Source: Acidimicrobiia bacterium (lineage in GTDB: Bacteria; Actinomycetota; Acidimicrobiia; Spongiisociales; SHLN01). Taken from it: a DNA stretch of 5,762 nt. The position numbers were made by a program, and so were the translations under genes. The stretch is taken from the NCBI GenBank assembly GCA_030623545.1, contig JAUXLW010000094.1, forward strand, positions 1 to 5,762, in the 5' to 3' direction. Positions 4,616 to 5,762 of this stretch are shown in pieces. The notes beneath the pieces are model-generated. The model worked only from the letters and a program-made list of their open reading frames with translations. It made no database searches and was not told the origin of the DNA. Each line of letters opens with the position of its first letter. The stretch's first letter is position 1.

Positions 4616-5762
4616 GGACGGCGGCAGAGAACCCGTGCGATCCGCCGCCCCTGCACTCGATCGGCGGTGAGGGTGACCCCGTCGTACTCGAACTCCTCCC
4701 CTTCCTTGGGGACCCGGCCGGCAAGCGCCAGCACCAGACCACCGACGGTGTCCCACTCTTCATCAGGGAACTTCACCTCGAACAGTTCGCCCAGGTCATC
4801 AACCGGCAATCGAGCGTCAACCAGATAACCGTCCTCCACCGGGACGACCAGTTCCTCGGCCTCGTCGAACTCGTCGGCGATCTCCCCGACGAGCTCTTCA
4901 ATGATGTCTTCAATCGTGACAAGCCCGGCAGTCCCGCCAAACTCGTCGACCACCACCGCCATATGCACCTGGTTGGCTTGCATCTCCCGCAAGACTTCGG
5001 AGATGCGCTTGGTCTCCGGAACGAAGTAGCTCGGGCGCATCAGTTGCTCCACCCGCTTGACGGCGGCGCCCTCGTCCATCGACCGCAGCAGGTCACGGGC
5101 GTACAGGATCCCGACGATATCGTCGGGGCCATCCCGGGAAACGGGAATTCGGGAGAATCCTTCAGCCAGGGATAGATCTACGGCCGCGTCGCTCGACGCC
5201 GACTCGGCGATGGTGGTCATATCCGTCCTGGGAACCATGATCTCGCGCACTATCGCGTCCGTAAACTCGAGAACGGACGAAATCAGCTCCCGCTCCTCCT
5301 CTTCAAGGGCGGCCTCGTCGAGATCCGGGTCCTCCAATGCCTCATCTTCATCCTCTGCCACGAGATCAACAGCCCGGCTGCCGAGGCCCACCGCCCCATC
5401 GAGAAGGCGCGAGAACCGATAGGCCAAAATCCGGGGATGACTCCGGCCCCACCTGCGGGGAAGCAGGTCCCCAAAAAGGACCAGAGCCAGGCCCAGGCCG
5501 AACAGGCCCACAACGAGGCGCCATCCACTCAACTCATGGCCAAGCGCCCAGGCGGCTGCCACTCCGGCAGTCACCAACAGAACCGAGGTGACAGTGCCGA
5601 GCGACGGCTGTATTCGCGAGATGTCGTCAAGGATTCCGGCCACCCTGGCGGCTCTCTCATCACCCTCGGCCGCGTCATGCAAGGCGTCGGCTCGCGGGGT
5701 CCTGACCAGGCTGGCCCCGGCCGACCGCAGGAAGGCCGTCATCACCAGGAGAAAGAAGGACA
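4612..5762 (-). CDS. CorC/HlyC-like CNNM-CBS membrane protein (5' end outside window)
   Basis: Proteins of this type have an N-terminal CNNM membrane domain, two CBS domains and a C-terminal CorC_HlyC domain, and are linked to magnesium or cobalt efflux and resistance. Numbering from the codon at 5745: membrane segments at about 1-15, 50-69 and 75-94, a DLLPRRWG loop at 93-100, an acidic linker (EDEDEALEDPDLDE, 131-144), then LEEEERELISSVLEF (147-161). The CBS pair runs about 165-290, with REIMVPRTDM (167-176), GFSRIPV (196-202) and VHMAVVVDEFGGTAGLVTIED (260-280). The C-terminal domain is about 299-377, with DTVGGLVLALAGRVP (332-346). The frame stays open to the window edge and reads SFFLL just before the GTG at 5745; that GTG has no ribosome binding site, so the true start is at or beyond 5760. 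The membrane domain lacks several residues usual in the family (see findings). It overlaps era by 4 nt. In related genomes ybeY lies just upstream; it would be outside this window. Confidence 0.9.
   Translation of the reverse strand, partial: SFFLLVMTAFLRSAGASLVRTPRADALHDAAEGDERAARVAGILDDISRIQPSLGTVTSVLLVTAGVAAAWALGHELSGWRLVVGLFGLGLALVLFGDLLPRRWGRSHPRILAYRFSRLLDGAVGLGSRAVDLVAEDEDEALEDPDLDEAALEEEERELISSVLEFTDAIVREIMVPRTDMTTIAESASSDAAVDLSLAEGFSRIPVSRDGPDDIVGILYARDLLRSMDEGAAVKRVEQLMRPSYFVPETKRISEVLREMQANQVHMAVVVDEFGGTAGLVTIEDIIEELVGEIADEFDEAEELVVPVEDGYLVDARLPVDDLGELFEVKFPDEEWDTVGGLVLALAGRVPKEGEEFEYDGVTLTADRVQGRRIARVLCRRP

Noticed and set aside
4616..4756. N-terminal extension of era by 47 codons
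   Set aside because: Arginine- and glycine-rich out-of-frame reading of the CorC-like gene; Era proteins normally begin at the MKSGFVAVVG position.
4001..4828. 275-codon plus-strand open frame
   Set aside because: It lies antisense to era and the end of the CorC-like gene, both of which have full family motifs. Its product has no recognisable domain.
1..5762. CRISPR array, tRNA or rRNA genes, insertion sequence, phage genes
   Set aside because: No regularly spaced direct repeats, no tRNA-like arm pattern, and no transposase or integrase motifs were seen on either strand.

Overview
The window is a compact, high-GC bacterial chromosome segment with almost no non-coding DNA. It holds seven genes, two of them cut by the window edges, plus one weak small-ORF candidate. 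The order on the minus strand (CBS-domain CorC-like protein, era, then recO, uppS) matches the conserved actinobacterial block that in Mycobacterium tuberculosis runs Rv2366c, era, recO, Rv2361c. With the GC-rich codon usage and GTG starts, this suggests a member of the Actinomycetota. A deep-branching environmental lineage such as Acidimicrobiia is possible, but the window alone cannot prove it.

Layout. Positions 2-478 (+) are the C-terminal half of a TauE/SafE-type anion exporter; its stop overlaps the stop of convergent uppS. Positions 475-1921 (-) are recO followed by uppS, whose ends overlap by 8 nt. Positions 1922-2049 form a divergent intergenic region rich in short palindromes and crossed by an unlisted 46-codon frame just upstream of recO. 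Positions 2050-3116 (+) are a two-gene unit: a formate/nitrite (FNT) channel and an 80-residue DUF6457-like protein. Positions 3102-5762 (-) are the CorC-like gene (5' end outside the window), era (ATGA overlap) and mobA (29 nt further on). mobA runs tail-to-tail into the DUF6457 gene with a 15 nt overlap.

How the genes work together. Era (30S ribosome assembly), RecO (recombinational repair) and UppS (undecaprenyl-type lipid carrier for the cell wall) are housekeeping genes. The section between era and recO looks like a small insertion with a theme. MobA makes the guanine dinucleotide form of the molybdenum cofactor. DUF6457 is, as I recall the family, found next to or fused with MobA in actinobacteria. 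FNT channels move formate or nitrite, which are substrates or products of Mo-bisMGD enzymes. No Mo-enzyme gene lies in the window, so the link is inferred from context.

I found no RNA gene, CRISPR array, insertion sequence or prophage gene, and no stretch over 300 nt without a gene. I see nothing that is clearly a new multi-gene system. The best leads are the DUF6457/mobA/FNT cluster, the degenerate membrane domain of the CorC-like protein, and the palindrome-rich recO/FNT spacer with its possible small ORF.
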